DNA of 64,000 nt from SFHK01 sp045538305 (GTDB lineage: Bacteria > Bacillota > Clostridia > Christensenellales > Aristaeellaceae): assembly GCA_045538305.1 (NCBI GenBank), contig JAZSRC010000091.1, positions 1 through 64,000 of the forward strand. The letters are read 5' to 3'. Below, in pieces: positions 33,996 to 43,241 of this stretch. Position 1 is the first letter of the stretch. Every line of letters starts with the position of its first letter. The notes below the pieces were generated by a model. That model was not told where the DNA came from. It saw nothing but the letters and a program-made list of their open reading frames with translations, and ran no database searches. Made by a program: the position numbers and the translations under genes.

Positions 33996-35786
33996 TTACG
34001 GATTGACGAGCTCAAGCTCATACAGTGCGGCAATACCGTAACCGTCGGTGCAGTCAGCCGGCGGGATGTTGCGGCCGTCGTCACCAGCGGGGTAGTTCGT
34101 CCAAACGCTTTCGTTTACAGCGTGGAATACGGAAGGACGATACATGAGGGAGAAGCTGGGAACCTCGGTCAGGTAGATCTTGGTAAGCTCGGTGTAGAGA
34201 GCCTTCAGCTCTTCGGTATCGGTTACCAGCGGGATCTTCTTGATGAGGGCATCGGCTTCAGCATTTACATACTGGCCCCAGTTGCCGCTCCAGTTGTTCT
34301 CTACGCCAACATACTCGGTGCCCAGGAACTGGTTTACGCGAGTCCAGGGGTTGGAGGGAGAAGCAGCTTCGGGAGACCACATGAAGATCGCATACTCAAC
34401 CTGGTTGGGGTTGGTGAATACGGTCTGATAGATGGAGTACTCGGGATAGAGAGTGGTGATCTCTACGCCGATGTTCTTGCCGGCAGCAGCAACAACTTCC
34501 ATGGAAGCCTGCCAGTCAGACCAGCCGTTGGGGCATACAGCGTTCAGAGCGATCTTCTCGCCGTTCCACTCGCGCCAGCCGTCTCCGTCGGTATCAAGGA
34601 GGCCAGCCTCGTCGAGGAGGGCGTTTGCACCGGCGTAATCCATTCCGGCCCACTGGAGGTTGGCAACTTCAGCCTGATTGTACAGAGCCTGCTCGCCGGC
34701 GGTGGGGTTCATCAGGGAGCGCGGTACATCCGCGAAGGAGGGGGACTGGTTGGTCATGGCGTTGGCGATGATGGTGTCATAGTCAACTGCCATTGCGATG
34801 GCCTTGCGCAGCGCAACGTTCTCAGCCAGTACCGGCATGTTCATATTGTACCATGCGGTGGGCATGGTCAGACATACTCCATAGGGAGCCTCTTCATAAT
34901 AGGTAGAGATGGGCAGCTCGTCCTCGAGCCAGAGGTTCTGAACGTTGCCGATGAACTGCTGGCAAACGTCAACCTCGCCGGCCTTCAGAGCAACTTCGCC
35001 AGCGGCGTTGTCGGCATACATTGCATGGGCAATGTACTTCGGAACGGGCAGCTTGCCCCACATGGAAGCATCCTGTCCCCAGTAGTTGTCGTCACGTACG
35101 AGAACGACCTTCTGATCGTCTGCATAGTACTTGGTATAGGGGCCAGACCATACAACGTCTTCACCGGCATCGTTCAGGATGGCGATGGGATCATTGTTGT
35201 TGCGGGCAACTACGGTGTCGATCCAAGCAGCCTGTGCGATCGGAGCGCCAGTGGTGAAGTCAACAACCTTCAGGGGGTTGACGGGCTGGCCGGCTTCGTT
35301 CACAGCAGCCTTGAAGGTGACTTTCTTGCCGTCGGCTTCGATGCCGGCAACATAAGCCTTGTAGCCGGTACCGGTGCCGTTTCCGATTTCAACGCCGATT
35401 TCGAAGGTGCGCTTTACGTCAGCAGCGGTAACGGGGGTGCCGTCAGACCACTTGGCAGCGTCCTTGATGGTCAGGGTGATCTCGGTCATGTTCTCGTTCC
35501 ATGCCCAATCGTCATTGGCGAGGAGGCCGGTGAGGCTTCCGTCCATGAAGTTGTACATGTAGAGAGTTTCGAACATCAGGGTACGATAGCCAGAGGGGCC
35601 GCCGGCAATTGCCATGGCGTTGTTCTGGTTGGTGCCAATGATGTTCCAGCTGTTTACGGTACCCCACTGCTGACCAGCGAAGTACAGGGTCTCGTTGCGG
35701 GGAAGCTCTACAGTTTCAGCAACTGCTGAAGTAAGGGAGAGCACCATTAACAACGAGAGAAGGAGAGCGACGAGTTTCTTAGACAT
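33996..35786 (-). CDS. ABC transporter substrate-binding protein, family 5 (Opp-type; probably oligosaccharide)
   Basis: A 596-residue family-5 solute-binding protein. The signal peptide is residues 1-23 (LLMVLSLTSAVA-E) without a lipobox. The core SBP_bac_5 stretch is TIKDAAKWSDGTPVTAADVKR-like (DAAKWSDGTPVTAADV). The later FADVPRSLMNPTAG and LLDTDGDGWREWNG resemble the family members that bind cello- or beta-gluco-oligosaccharides in Thermotoga (TM0031 type). Codon use is strongly biased toward C- and G-ending codons, fitting high expression. The start ATG follows GGAAGGAAG. The GH3 enzyme at the operon end supports a sugar cargo over a peptide. Confidence 0.88.
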   Translation of the reverse strand: MSKKLVALLLSLLMVLSLTSAVAETVELPRNETLYFAGQQWGTVNSWNIIGTNQNNAMAIAGGPSGYRTLMFETLYMYNFMDGSLTGLLANDDWAWNENMTEITLTIKDAAKWSDGTPVTAADVKRTFEIGVEIGNGTGTGYKAYVAGIEADGKKVTFKAAVNEAGQPVNPLKVVDFTTGAPIAQAAWIDTVVARNNNDPIAILNDAGEDVVWSGPYTKYYADDQKVVLVRDDNYWGQDASMWGKLPVPKYIAHAMYADNAAGEVALKAGEVDVCQQFIGNVQNLWLEDELPISTYYEEAPYGVCLTMPTAWYNMNMPVLAENVALRKAIAMAVDYDTIIANAMTNQSPSFADVPRSLMNPTAGEQALYNQAEVANLQWAGMDYAGANALLDEAGLLDTDGDGWREWNGEKIALNAVCPNGWSDWQASMEVVAAAGKNIGVEITTLYPEYSIYQTVFTNPNQVEYAIFMWSPEAASPSNPWTRVNQFLGTEYVGVENNWSGNWGQYVNAEADALIKKIPLVTDTEELKALYTELTKIYLTEVPSFSLMYRPSVFHAVNESVWTNYPAGDDGRNIPPADCTDGYGIAALYELELVNP

Positions 35787-35914
35787 TCGGATCCTTCCTT
35801 CCTGTTAATTATTTTCTCGGCTGTTGATCGTTCAGCAGCCGGGAGAACCATATTTAAAAGCTATCATCCCTAAAGGCTTGTACATAACCCTCTTAGGCAT
35901 ATCATCAAATTACG

Positions 35915-35924
35915 AAAACGTTTT
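35915..35924 (-). promoter_or_regulatory. LacI-family-like operator AAAACGTTTT
   Basis: A perfect 10-bp palindrome with a central CG (context ACGAAAACGTTTTATG), about 20 bp downstream of the -10 element of the strong promoter at 35945-35973. A central CpG palindrome just behind a sugar-operon promoter is the usual form of LacI/GalR or CcpA-like sites. No matching regulator gene is in the window. The 5' leader (35787-35914) has no supported gene. Confidence 0.55.
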
Positions 35925-35944
35925 ATGTGTAAAGTAACGAGTAA

Positions 35945-35973
35945 ATTATATCTTAAGCGTCCATACTTGTCAA
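35945..35973 (-). promoter_or_regulatory. Promoter of the Opp-type/GH3 operon
   Basis: On the minus strand TTGACA (plus 35968-35973), 17-nt spacer, TATAAT (plus 35945-35950): a perfect consensus pair, fitting the codon bias for high expression of the binding protein. The leader to the start codon is about 150 nt. Confidence 0.9.
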
Positions 35974-36083
35974 GTCATCCTTTATTTTTTATAACGAAGT
36001 TACAACCGGTAACCGAAAAAACCCATTCGCTGTAAAAACGCTTTGACAGAATGGCAAAAATTTCCCGTTCCGAGGTTTTATCT

Positions 36084-36100
36084 ATTGCGTCGGACGCAAT
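36084..36100 (+). promoter_or_regulatory. 17-nt perfect palindrome, probable operator of the ROK unit
   Basis: ATTGCGTC-G-GACGCAAT is a perfect inverted repeat with 8-bp arms. Three nt later lies TATGAT (36103-36108), a plausible -10; no good -35 stands at 17 nt, but TTGACA at 36043-36048 is further upstream. A bound protein would block this promoter. The regulator is not in the window. Confidence 0.55.
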
Positions 36101-36141
36101 GTTATGATACAGTTTAGAAAAAGCAGCAGGAAGGAATGCAT

Positions 36142-36575
36142 ATGGCCATCGTCAGAATTATGGCTTCACAAAGCGAGATCATCTTTTATACAGCGCCTAA
36201 CGCATCAAACCTCACCATACGCGAATATGTACCGATCGAGGGCGGGCGGCTTTTATCCGAGATCCATCCGGTTCTGTCTTGCTTACATGAAAGCCCTAAA
36301 CATTGCAACCTGCGATATGATGATGCACCATTCCTATCGGGATAACCTGCGCGAATTCGGTTTAAATCTAGGTATCCGCCGGTATGATGAAAGCAAGCCC
36401 GGTGGCATCGGCGAAAAAAACCATTTATGAATCCGTACGCGCCATGGACACGCCCGATGAAAAAGCAGCCGCGCAAATGGCGCGACAGGTAATCGGAAAC
36501 GAATTGTTTCATTATCTTCTGAACCATGAAATCACTTACGCAGAAGCCGAGGGCCTTTCCACGTCCTTCGGATAA
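36142..36575 (+). pseudogene. Probable frameshifted gene, function unknown
   Basis: A good ribosome-binding site (AGGAAGGA) precedes ATG 36142, but that frame stops at 36345 after 67 residues. The coding-like sequence appears to continue in a second frame (to 36430) and then a third (36384-36575, a helical 63-residue stretch from MMKASPVASAKK to GLSTSFG), which ends 20 nt before the ROK gene. Neither switch has a normal start signal. One reading is an ancestral gene of about 145 residues with two frameshifts; a run of seven As near 36412-36420 could be involved. No family is recognised. Sequencing or assembly error is possible. Confidence 0.35.
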
Positions 36576-36595
36576 CAGAAAAAGGAGGAGTCAGC

Positions 36596-37477
36596 ATGCT
36601 TTTCGGCGCATTGGAGGCCGGCGGCACCAAAATGGTATGCTCCATCGGCGATGAAAACCTGAACATTCTGGACCGGGCGGTATTCCCTACCGTTACGCCC
36701 GACGTCACCATACCGGAGATGATCCGTTATTTTCGTTCTCACAGCATCTCCGCCCTTGGCATCGGCACCTTCGGACCGGTTGATCTGAACGAAACGTCAG
36801 ATACCTACGGTTACATAACAACCACGCCAAAGCCTCATTGGGCAAACACCCCCATTCTTACCGACATGAAAAATGCGCTGAATGTACCGGCGCTGATTGA
36901 TACCGACGTAAATGCAGCGGCATTGGCGGAATTCACTGCAGGCGCAGCAAAGGGACTAAAAAGCTGCCTGTACGTAACCATCGGCACAGGTATCGGCGGC
37001 GGACTGATAATCGAAAACAATCTGGTACACGGGCTGGTTCATCCGGAACTCGGACACATGCTGCTCCGCCCGTCTCCGGATGATCCCGCGCCAGACGGTT
37101 TCTGCCCATTCCACAAGGGCTGCCTGGAAGGACTTGCCAGCGGCCCCGCCATTGAAAAGCGCTGGGGCGAAAGCACAAAAACGCTCGAAGAGGGGCATCC
37201 CGCTTGGGCGCTTGAAGCGGAATACCTCGCGCAGATGTGCGTAAACGCCGTTGTTTGCTTCTCACCCGAGAAAATCGTTCTGGGCGGCGGCGTCATGCAC
37301 AGAACTCATATATTCCCCATGATCCGCCAGCGCGTTCAGCGGCTGTTGAACGGCTATATACAATCGGACGCCCTGATCAGGGATATCGAACACTACATTG
37401 TTTCCCCGGGCCTTGGCGATGCTAGCGGCGTAACGGGGGCGCTCATTCTGGCCAGACAGGCACTGACCCGTTCATAA
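36596..37477 (+). CDS. ROK-family sugar kinase (fructokinase-like)
   Basis: A 293-residue kinase. The phosphate-binding start GALEAGGTKMVCSIGDE, IGTFGPVDLN, the catalytic region VPALIDTDVNAAALAEF, YVTIGTGIGGGLI, and the ROK zinc site HPELGHMLLRP...FCPFHKGCLEGLASG are all present. It resembles the bacterial fructokinases (ScrK/GmuE group) rather than ROK repressors: there is no HTH. It phosphorylates a cytoplasmic hexose with ATP. AAAGGAGGAG lies 8 nt upstream. It follows a palindromic operator and a decayed ORF. Possible link to mannoside, fructose or hexuronate use; not proven. Confidence 0.88.
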   Translation: MLFGALEAGGTKMVCSIGDENLNILDRAVFPTVTPDVTIPEMIRYFRSHSISALGIGTFGPVDLNETSDTYGYITTTPKPHWANTPILTDMKNALNVPALIDTDVNAAALAEFTAGAAKGLKSCLYVTIGTGIGGGLIIENNLVHGLVHPELGHMLLRPSPDDPAPDGFCPFHKGCLEGLASGPAIEKRWGESTKTLEEGHPAWALEAEYLAQMCVNAVVCFSPEKIVLGGGVMHRTHIFPMIRQRVQRLLNGYIQSDALIRDIEHYIVSPGLGDASGVTGALILARQALTRS

Positions 37478-37503
37478 ACCGTCCATGCAGATATAAACAA
37501 AAA

Positions 37504-37542
37504 ACGGAGCCCGTTATGCATTTTCTGCGTAACAGGCTCCGT
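37504..37542. terminator. Bidirectional terminator between the ROK and UxaE-like genes
   Basis: ACGGAGCC-c-GTTA-t-GCA pairs with TGC-g-TAAC-a-GGCTCCGT (37504-37542), 8 bp plus 4 bp plus 3 bp. It sits between convergent genes. On the minus strand TTTTTTGTTT follows, a good T-tract for the ending UxaE-like transcript. Confidence 0.8.
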
Positions 37543-37560
37543 ACGTATTATCAGCGTTTA

Positions 37561-38940
37561 TTACAGTTTCGGGCAGCCTAGCGTTTCCAGATGGCGGCCG
37601 ATGTGGCTTTCAAGCGCGAGGGCGTATTCCTCTTCGTGTCTGCGCCAGAAATCATACAGTCGTGCGCGGAATACGCTTTCGCCCTTTTCATTCTTGAGCG
37701 AAAGGATGAGGCCGTAGGTAATGTGAATCAGCTGTCTGGCATCATCGTTTTCAAAAAGGGCGGGCAGCTCTGCGTCCGCAAGCGTTTCAATGGCCGGAAT
37801 GTTGTTCAGGTTCGTCGTTACATGGTAATACTTGGTCGCTTCCTCAAACGCAATCAGCGCATAGGCGTGAATTTCACGGTACAGCACAGGATCATTGGCG
37901 GCAACAATTTTCATAGCCTCCAGCCAGTTGGTACCAGCAGTCTTTACATGGTACTTCTGACGGGTATTCGCGCCGACGGATGCAAATACGCTGAACTTGT
38001 CAGAGCCGGAATGTACGCTTACTTTATAGCCGAAATGCCGGGCGATTGCGGCATGCACGGCCATTTCTTTGTCAAACGCAGCCGTATCGCCAATGTAATC
38101 GATACCCTTCTGGAATTCGCCGATAAAACGAGGCGCAATAGTCATAAACGAAACGCCCCGGCGCGTAAGTTCGCTGGCAACAAAGTAGTGTTCGCTGGGC
38201 TTGGTAGGCGTTCCGGTTTCGTCGATGGAAATTTCAAATTCCGCCTTGTACTTTCCGTCTTTGAGGAACTCATCGTACATCTTCACGGCAAAATCCAGCG
38301 CGTCGCCATAAATGCCGGAAACACGTGCAAGTTCTACTTCCGTAAAGGCGATTTCATTTCCTTCGATGCTGAAGGTTTTCCCAAGATAAATCTCCTTCAC
38401 ATCCTGACTGTATGCGCCAGATGCATCGGCATGAATATGGTCGGACAGGTCGAGGGTAATCATCGTAAAGCCCAGAGACAGCGCGTATTCGATATCCTCC
38501 GGCTTTTTCAGATGGTCGCCGTCCGCGCCGAAGCCACGCGTAAAGTTTTCGCGGAACACATAGAAGCTTGCTGCATCCAGTACATCCTCGTAAGTGCGCT
38601 CGGTCAGGTTCAGTTCGCGAATGGACTGCTGAGCGAAAACCGGCATGGCGTCGTATTTTTCAAATACGCGGATATGCCCGGGTCCCGCAATTCCTAGGCG
38701 ATCGCCCACGCCAACGGAACGATCCTTATTCAGAACCGGAACGGGCGCCGTAAACGGAAACAGCGCGCGCAGCGTATTGGCCGTTTCATGGGTAAGCTCA
38801 TACACATTCAGACCATCTTCTCCGCCAAAATACGCCTTTCCTTCACAAACAAGCACATCTCTGTCGCCCATATCCGCCATATATACCTTTGCGCCTTCAA
38901 GCGCATTTACAGATTTCGGATATATTTTCACAAACTCCAT
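37561..38940 (-). CDS. uxaE: Tagaturonate epimerase-like protein (UxaE family)
   Basis: A 459-residue protein that matches, by recall, the UxaE (tagaturonate/fructuronate 3-epimerase) family: opening phrase MEFVKIYPKSV, DRLGIAGPGHIR, and a C-terminal part with KVSVHSGSDKFSVF and LIHITYGLIL. UxaE converts D-tagaturonate to D-fructuronate in galacturonate breakdown, letting pectin-derived galacturonate join the glucuronate branch. Conserved His/Asp-rich bits (LDLSDHIHAD, H in HSGSDK) are likely metal ligands. GGGAGGA precedes ATG 38940. It stands alone under its own promoter. A pectin link fits GH53 and GH105 in the same window. Confidence 0.75.
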   Translation of the reverse strand: MEFVKIYPKSVNALEGAKVYMADMGDRDVLVCEGKAYFGGEDGLNVYELTHETANTLRALFPFTAPVPVLNKDRSVGVGDRLGIAGPGHIRVFEKYDAMPVFAQQSIRELNLTERTYEDVLDAASFYVFRENFTRGFGADGDHLKKPEDIEYALSLGFTMITLDLSDHIHADASGAYSQDVKEIYLGKTFSIEGNEIAFTEVELARVSGIYGDALDFAVKMYDEFLKDGKYKAEFEISIDETGTPTKPSEHYFVASELTRRGVSFMTIAPRFIGEFQKGIDYIGDTAAFDKEMAVHAAIARHFGYKVSVHSGSDKFSVFASVGANTRQKYHVKTAGTNWLEAMKIVAANDPVLYREIHAYALIAFEEATKYYHVTTNLNNIPAIETLADAELPALFENDDARQLIHITYGLILSLKNEKGESVFRARLYDFWRRHEEEYALALESHIGRHLETLGCPKL

Positions 38941-38978
38941 TATGATTCCTCCCGCCTTACAAATATTGAACTGTATAT

Positions 38979-39007
38979 ATTATACCTTATATTGCAGTGC
39001 GTAGCAA
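38979..39007 (-). promoter_or_regulatory. Promoter of the UxaE-like gene
   Basis: On the minus strand TTGCTA (plus 39002-39007), 17-nt spacer, TATAAT (plus 38979-38984). It is nearly back-to-back with the divergent lhr promoter at 39012-39040. Confidence 0.8.
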
Positions 39008-39011
39008 GCGT

Positions 39012-39040
39012 TTGACACTTGACCTGTACGAATGTATAAT
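39012..39040 (+). promoter_or_regulatory. Promoter of the Lhr-like helicase gene
   Basis: TTGACA (39012-39017), 17-nt spacer, TATAAT (39035-39040), a perfect consensus, 33 nt before the start codon. Confidence 0.9.
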
Positions 39041-39072
39041 CGAATTATTCAAAGAAACGCGGAGGCAAAGCT

Positions 39073-42000
39073 ATGAACGGTTTTCTTACCGAAACCAAAA
39101 ACTGGTTTTCATCATCCGTCGGCACGCCCACAGCCGTACAGACGCTGGGTTGGCGCGCCATCCGTTCGGGAACGGACGCGCTGATGTGCGCGCCCACGGG
39201 CTCCGGCAAAACGCTGGCTGCGTTTTTGTATTTTTTGGATGCATTCAAGCGCGAGAGTATGGAAAGAAAAATTCCGGACGAAGTTCGCGTAATCTACATT
39301 TCGCCGCTCAAGGCGCTGGGAAACGATATTCAGAAAAACCTGATGCGCCCCCTTTCGGGCTTGTCTCTGGAAAACAGCGTGCGCGTTTCCGTCAGAAACG
39401 GCGACACCTCGCAGAGCGAACGCAGACAGATGCTCGTTCATCCTCCGCACATACTGATCACAACGCCGGAATCACTATATCTTATGCTTTCCTCCAAATC
39501 CGGAAGGCGCATACTGTCAACCGCCAAATGTGCGATTATCGATGAATTTCACGCAACCGTATCATCAAAAAGAGGCACGCATCTCTCCCTGTCGCTGGCC
39601 AGGCTGGACAATCTGTGCGCACGACGGCTTCAGAGAATCGCGTTGTCTGCAACGATCAGGCCGCTTGATGAAGCTAAAAGGCAGCTGTCCGGAAGCGCAG
39701 AATGTGAAATCATCAGCCCCGAATCCGAAAAGAAGACGGAGCTGATTGTAGACAGCTCCGAAAAGGATATGCGCATTCTTCCGGAAAACAGCATATGGCC
39801 TTCCATTGCCGAGCGGATGATCCGCCATATGCAAAAAAGCAAAACCACCCTTGTCTTTACAGAGGGCAGAGCCAGCTGCGAAAGGCTGGCGCAGAATATC
39901 AATGAAAAGCTTAAGGGCGAATATGCGCTGACCCATCACGGCTGCGTTTCAAAGGAAAAGCGGCTGGCAGCGGAAAACAGCCTGAAAAACGGCGAACTTA
40001 AGGCAATGATCGCCACCTCGTCCATGGAACTGGGCATAGACGTCGGAGATATCGATCAGGTTGTTCAGGTCGGAAATCCGATGAGCGTTTCCGCGCTTAT
40101 GCAGCGAATGGGCCGCGCCGGGCATAGCCCCGGTCGGGTGAGCCGCATGTGCATATACCCAAAAACCGCTTACGACGCCGTTTCCTGTGCGCTGACAGCC
40201 AAAGCCGCATCGCTCGGACAAATCGAGCGTGTCCACGCGTGCGAAATGAGCCTTGACATATTGTCTCAGCATCTGGTTTCCATGGCGTCTGCCGGCGGCG
40301 AATATACAGTAGCGGAAGCCGTCCGCATACTTTCCGGAGCGTATCCGTATCGAAACCTGACGGAGGACATCGTAAAAAGCGTACTCGTCATGCTGGCGGG
40401 CGATTATGAACACGGCGAGGATAAGCCGGTCAGGCCCCGGATCCTATATGATCGGCTCAGCGGAACCGTTACGGGCGATCGCTATACCGATATGCTGGCG
40501 CTTTCCTCCGGCGGCACCATTCCCGACCGGGGCTGGTATGCCGTAACACTTGCAGACGGCACGCGCTTGGGAGAATTGGACGAGGAATATGTGTTTGAAG
40601 CAAGAATCGGCGACAAGTTTCTGCTGGGCGCATTTCCATGGAAAATCATAAACATCACGCGCGACCGGGTGATTGTCGAGAAAACCACGCGCTCAGGCGC
40701 ACAGTCTCCGTTCTGGAAGGGCGACGGCGCCATGCGCGCATACGAAACCGGAATCGCATTCGGAAAACATATGAAGCGCTTGTCGGAAAGCGCGCAAAAC
40801 GGAAAGCATGCGCTGATTAAGGCGCTGATGGATATGCACCTTACAGAGAATGCCGCCATGAACGCGTCAAGACTTCTGCTTGAACAGCTCAGCTATACAG
40901 ACGCCCTACCGACCGAACAAACCGTTATCTTCGAGCATTTCAAGGATGAAGCGGGCGAGCACCAGCTGATGATCCATTCCGTTTTCGGCGGCCGCGTAAA
41001 CCGCGCGCTCGGCATGCTGCTGGCGAAAGAAGCGCAAAGGCTTACGGGGACGGATGTACGTGCATACGATGATGACGACGGCATCCTCCTTTGCCTGATC
41101 GGCGGAAAAGCAGTACCCGATGGGCTGATATACTCCCTGAACCCGGAAACTGTCCGAAACGATATATGCACCCTTCTGCCCGTATCGCCCATGTTTACAA
41201 TGCAGTTCCGATATAACGCACAGCGCGCCATGATGATGGGCGCAAGAAGCGGCAAGCGGTCGCCGCTTTGGATACAGCGCCTACGGGGCGCGGAAACGCT
41301 GTCCATAGCGGCAAAATACAATCAGCACCCCATAATCCTGGAAACCATGCGCGAATGCGCGGAACACATACTGGATCTTGACGCTCTCAAGGACGTGCTC
41401 ATCGGAGTACAAACGGGAAGAATCAGCGTATTGGAAATACACAACGAAACGCCTTCGCCCATGTGTCTTAACCTTCGCCGCCAGGTGGAAGCGGATCTTA
41501 TGTATGAAAGCGTCATCCCCTCCGCCGCCGGAATGATTTCGAAGGCCAACGAGGGTTCGCTTACTCCCCTCCCCGCTGCCGTTTCTAAAGCCGCGGACGT
41601 ACTGAAGCATCCAAGAAACGAAGAAGAAGCCCATACGCTTCTCATGCAAAGGGGCGACATACTGCCACACGAAACAGAAATTCCGGTTGATTGGCTGATC
41701 GAACTTTCCAAAAAAGGACGCGCCAGATATATAGAGCCGGGGCTCTGGATTGCCCGGGAGCACGAAAAGGAATATGAAGATGCGCTTTTGCGGGCATCGG
41801 ATATTGCTTTGTCCCGGATTATCCGTCGGCTCACGCGCTATACGAACGGACAGAGCATCGGCAGCTTCATGAGCCGATACGGCGTTGACGAAGAGCGGAC
41901 GCAGCGTATAATAGCAGATCTTTCGCAAGCAGGCGATATTATTCCGTTTGAAGACATTTATGTTCATAAAGATGTATACGAAAATGCCCGGCAGCACACT

Positions 42001-43155
42001 GTTGCCATCCGGCGCAGAGAGGTTCAGACCCTCTCCTCCGAGCGCTACGCCGACGCCCTTACGTCGCGCGTGCGTACAGGCACATCCGCAATCGAGCAGC
42101 TTACGTGCGCGCTTCACTCGCTCATCCTCACCCCATTCCCCTATGATGCATGGGAGGAATATATCCTGCCCGCCCGAGTGACGGGATACCGCCCGCAGAT
42201 GCTGGATGACCAGCTGTCAACAGGCAGGTTCTTCTATGCGGTGCACCCGGGCGAAAAGCCTTTCATATCCTTCCATCTGCCGGAGGAAGAGGACATACAA
42301 CAGGATCCTGAAATTCCGGAAGCGCTTACGGATTGCGAAAAACAGGTGTTCATGTTTTTAAAAGCCCGCGGCGCAAGCTTTGCGCGCGCAATCTCCGCAG
42401 GCGCCGGCATACCAGATGTCCGAAAGGCGCTGAAATCCCTGTTTGAGAAAGGCTATATCCGTCAGGACCGGTTTGCGCCTGTTCGTCAGTGGTTCAAGGA
42501 AGAAAAGGGTGCAAGCAAAACCATCGTCAGGAGCCGTATTCACACTATGGATGCGGGTCGATGGGAAATCTGCCGTCCACTGAAAGAAAAAACTCATGTT
42601 GAAATTCTTGATGGAATCTTTGATACCTATCTGATTGCCTCAAAAGAAACGGCAAGAAACCATAACTGGCCCGCGCTTCTTGAGGTGCTTCGGCAAATGG
42701 AATACGCCGGAAAGGTCAGGCGCGGCTATTTTGTAAAAGGACTCAGCGGCATGCAGTTTGTTCGCGAATGCGATTATGAAAAGGTAAAGCTTATATTGGC
42801 GTCGCCATCCGAAATGTTCGTGTGCCTGACGGCGTCCGATCCCCTGCAGCCGTGGGGCGCCCTTTTAAAGCACGAGAGCGATTTTTCTTTTACAAGGCTT
42901 TCATCCTGCGCCGTGGTTCTTCATTCCGGCAAGCCCGTGCTTACCTTCGAAAAATCCGGTCAGACGCTTTCCGTTTATGATGAAAACTATCTCAAGGAAG
43001 CGCTGGCTTGCTTCGTTCATTCGTTCAACGCAAACGCCGTATTTACAGGAAAACGGAAGATCACGGTAAAATGCTGGCCGGAATGCGCAAGACAGGAATT
43101 GCTTTCGGCAGGGTTTATGCATGAAGCGCTCGATTTTGTGCTGTATCGATCATAA
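39073..43155 (+). CDS. Lhr-type large ATP-dependent helicase
   Basis: A 1360-residue SF2 helicase. Motif I is APTGSGKTLAAF, motif II DEFH, motif III ALSATIRP. The second RecA domain has HHGCVSKEKR, ATSSMELGIDVG and QRMGRAGHSPGR. The winged-helix and Lhr-core beta-barrel segments follow (GTIPDRGWYAVTLADGTRLGELDEEYV in part). The C-terminal 500 residues match the Lhr C-terminal region of long bacterial Lhr proteins, which also have roles with DNA containing uracil or damage. It probably unwinds DNA or RNA:DNA hybrids in repair. GGAGG lies 9 nt before ATG 39073. No nuclease partner is adjacent. A promoter follows for the next operon. Confidence 0.9.
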   Translation: MNGFLTETKNWFSSSVGTPTAVQTLGWRAIRSGTDALMCAPTGSGKTLAAFLYFLDAFKRESMERKIPDEVRVIYISPLKALGNDIQKNLMRPLSGLSLENSVRVSVRNGDTSQSERRQMLVHPPHILITTPESLYLMLSSKSGRRILSTAKCAIIDEFHATVSSKRGTHLSLSLARLDNLCARRLQRIALSATIRPLDEAKRQLSGSAECEIISPESEKKTELIVDSSEKDMRILPENSIWPSIAERMIRHMQKSKTTLVFTEGRASCERLAQNINEKLKGEYALTHHGCVSKEKRLAAENSLKNGELKAMIATSSMELGIDVGDIDQVVQVGNPMSVSALMQRMGRAGHSPGRVSRMCIYPKTAYDAVSCALTAKAASLGQIERVHACEMSLDILSQHLVSMASAGGEYTVAEAVRILSGAYPYRNLTEDIVKSVLVMLAGDYEHGEDKPVRPRILYDRLSGTVTGDRYTDMLALSSGGTIPDRGWYAVTLADGTRLGELDEEYVFEARIGDKFLLGAFPWKIINITRDRVIVEKTTRSGAQSPFWKGDGAMRAYETGIAFGKHMKRLSESAQNGKHALIKALMDMHLTENAAMNASRLLLEQLSYTDALPTEQTVIFEHFKDEAGEHQLMIHSVFGGRVNRALGMLLAKEAQRLTGTDVRAYDDDDGILLCLIGGKAVPDGLIYSLNPETVRNDICTLLPVSPMFTMQFRYNAQRAMMMGARSGKRSPLWIQRLRGAETLSIAAKYNQHPIILETMRECAEHILDLDALKDVLIGVQTGRISVLEIHNETPSPMCLNLRRQVEADLMYESVIPSAAGMISKANEGSLTPLPAAVSKAADVLKHPRNEEEAHTLLMQRGDILPHETEIPVDWLIELSKKGRARYIEPGLWIAREHEKEYEDALLRASDIALSRIIRRLTRYTNGQSIGSFMSRYGVDEERTQRIIADLSQAGDIIPFEDIYVHKDVYENARQHTVAIRRREVQTLSSERYADALTSRVRTGTSAIEQLTCALHSLILTPFPYDAWEEYILPARVTGYRPQMLDDQLSTGRFFYAVHPGEKPFISFHLPEEEDIQQDPEIPEALTDCEKQVFMFLKARGASFARAISAGAGIPDVRKALKSLFEKGYIRQDRFAPVRQWFKEEKGASKTIVRSRIHTMDAGRWEICRPLKEKTHVEILDGIFDTYLIASKETARNHNWPALLEVLRQMEYAGKVRRGYFVKGLSGMQFVRECDYEKVKLILASPSEMFVCLTASDPLQPWGALLKHESDFSFTRLSSCAVVLHSGKPVLTFEKSGQTLSVYDENYLKEALACFVHSFNANAVFTGKRKITVKCWPECARQELLSAGFMHEALDFVLYRS

Positions 43156-43175
43156 CGGCTGCAGCCCTTGATCTC

Positions 43176-43204
43176 TTGTTTTGTTGCAAAGATTGTGATA
43201 TGAT
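43176..43204 (+). promoter_or_regulatory. Promoter of the DnaD-DnaC-ProX operon
   Basis: TTGTTT (43176-43181), 17-nt spacer, TATGAT (43199-43204), 38 nt before the DnaD-like start. Confidence 0.7.
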
Positions 43205-43241
43205 ATAGACTGGAATTATATCTGTAAGGAGCCAAATACGA

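Noticed and set aside
36084..36100. Transposon inverted repeat or attachment site
   Set aside because: There is no transposase, no target duplication and no partner copy in the window; the location next to a -10 favours an operator.
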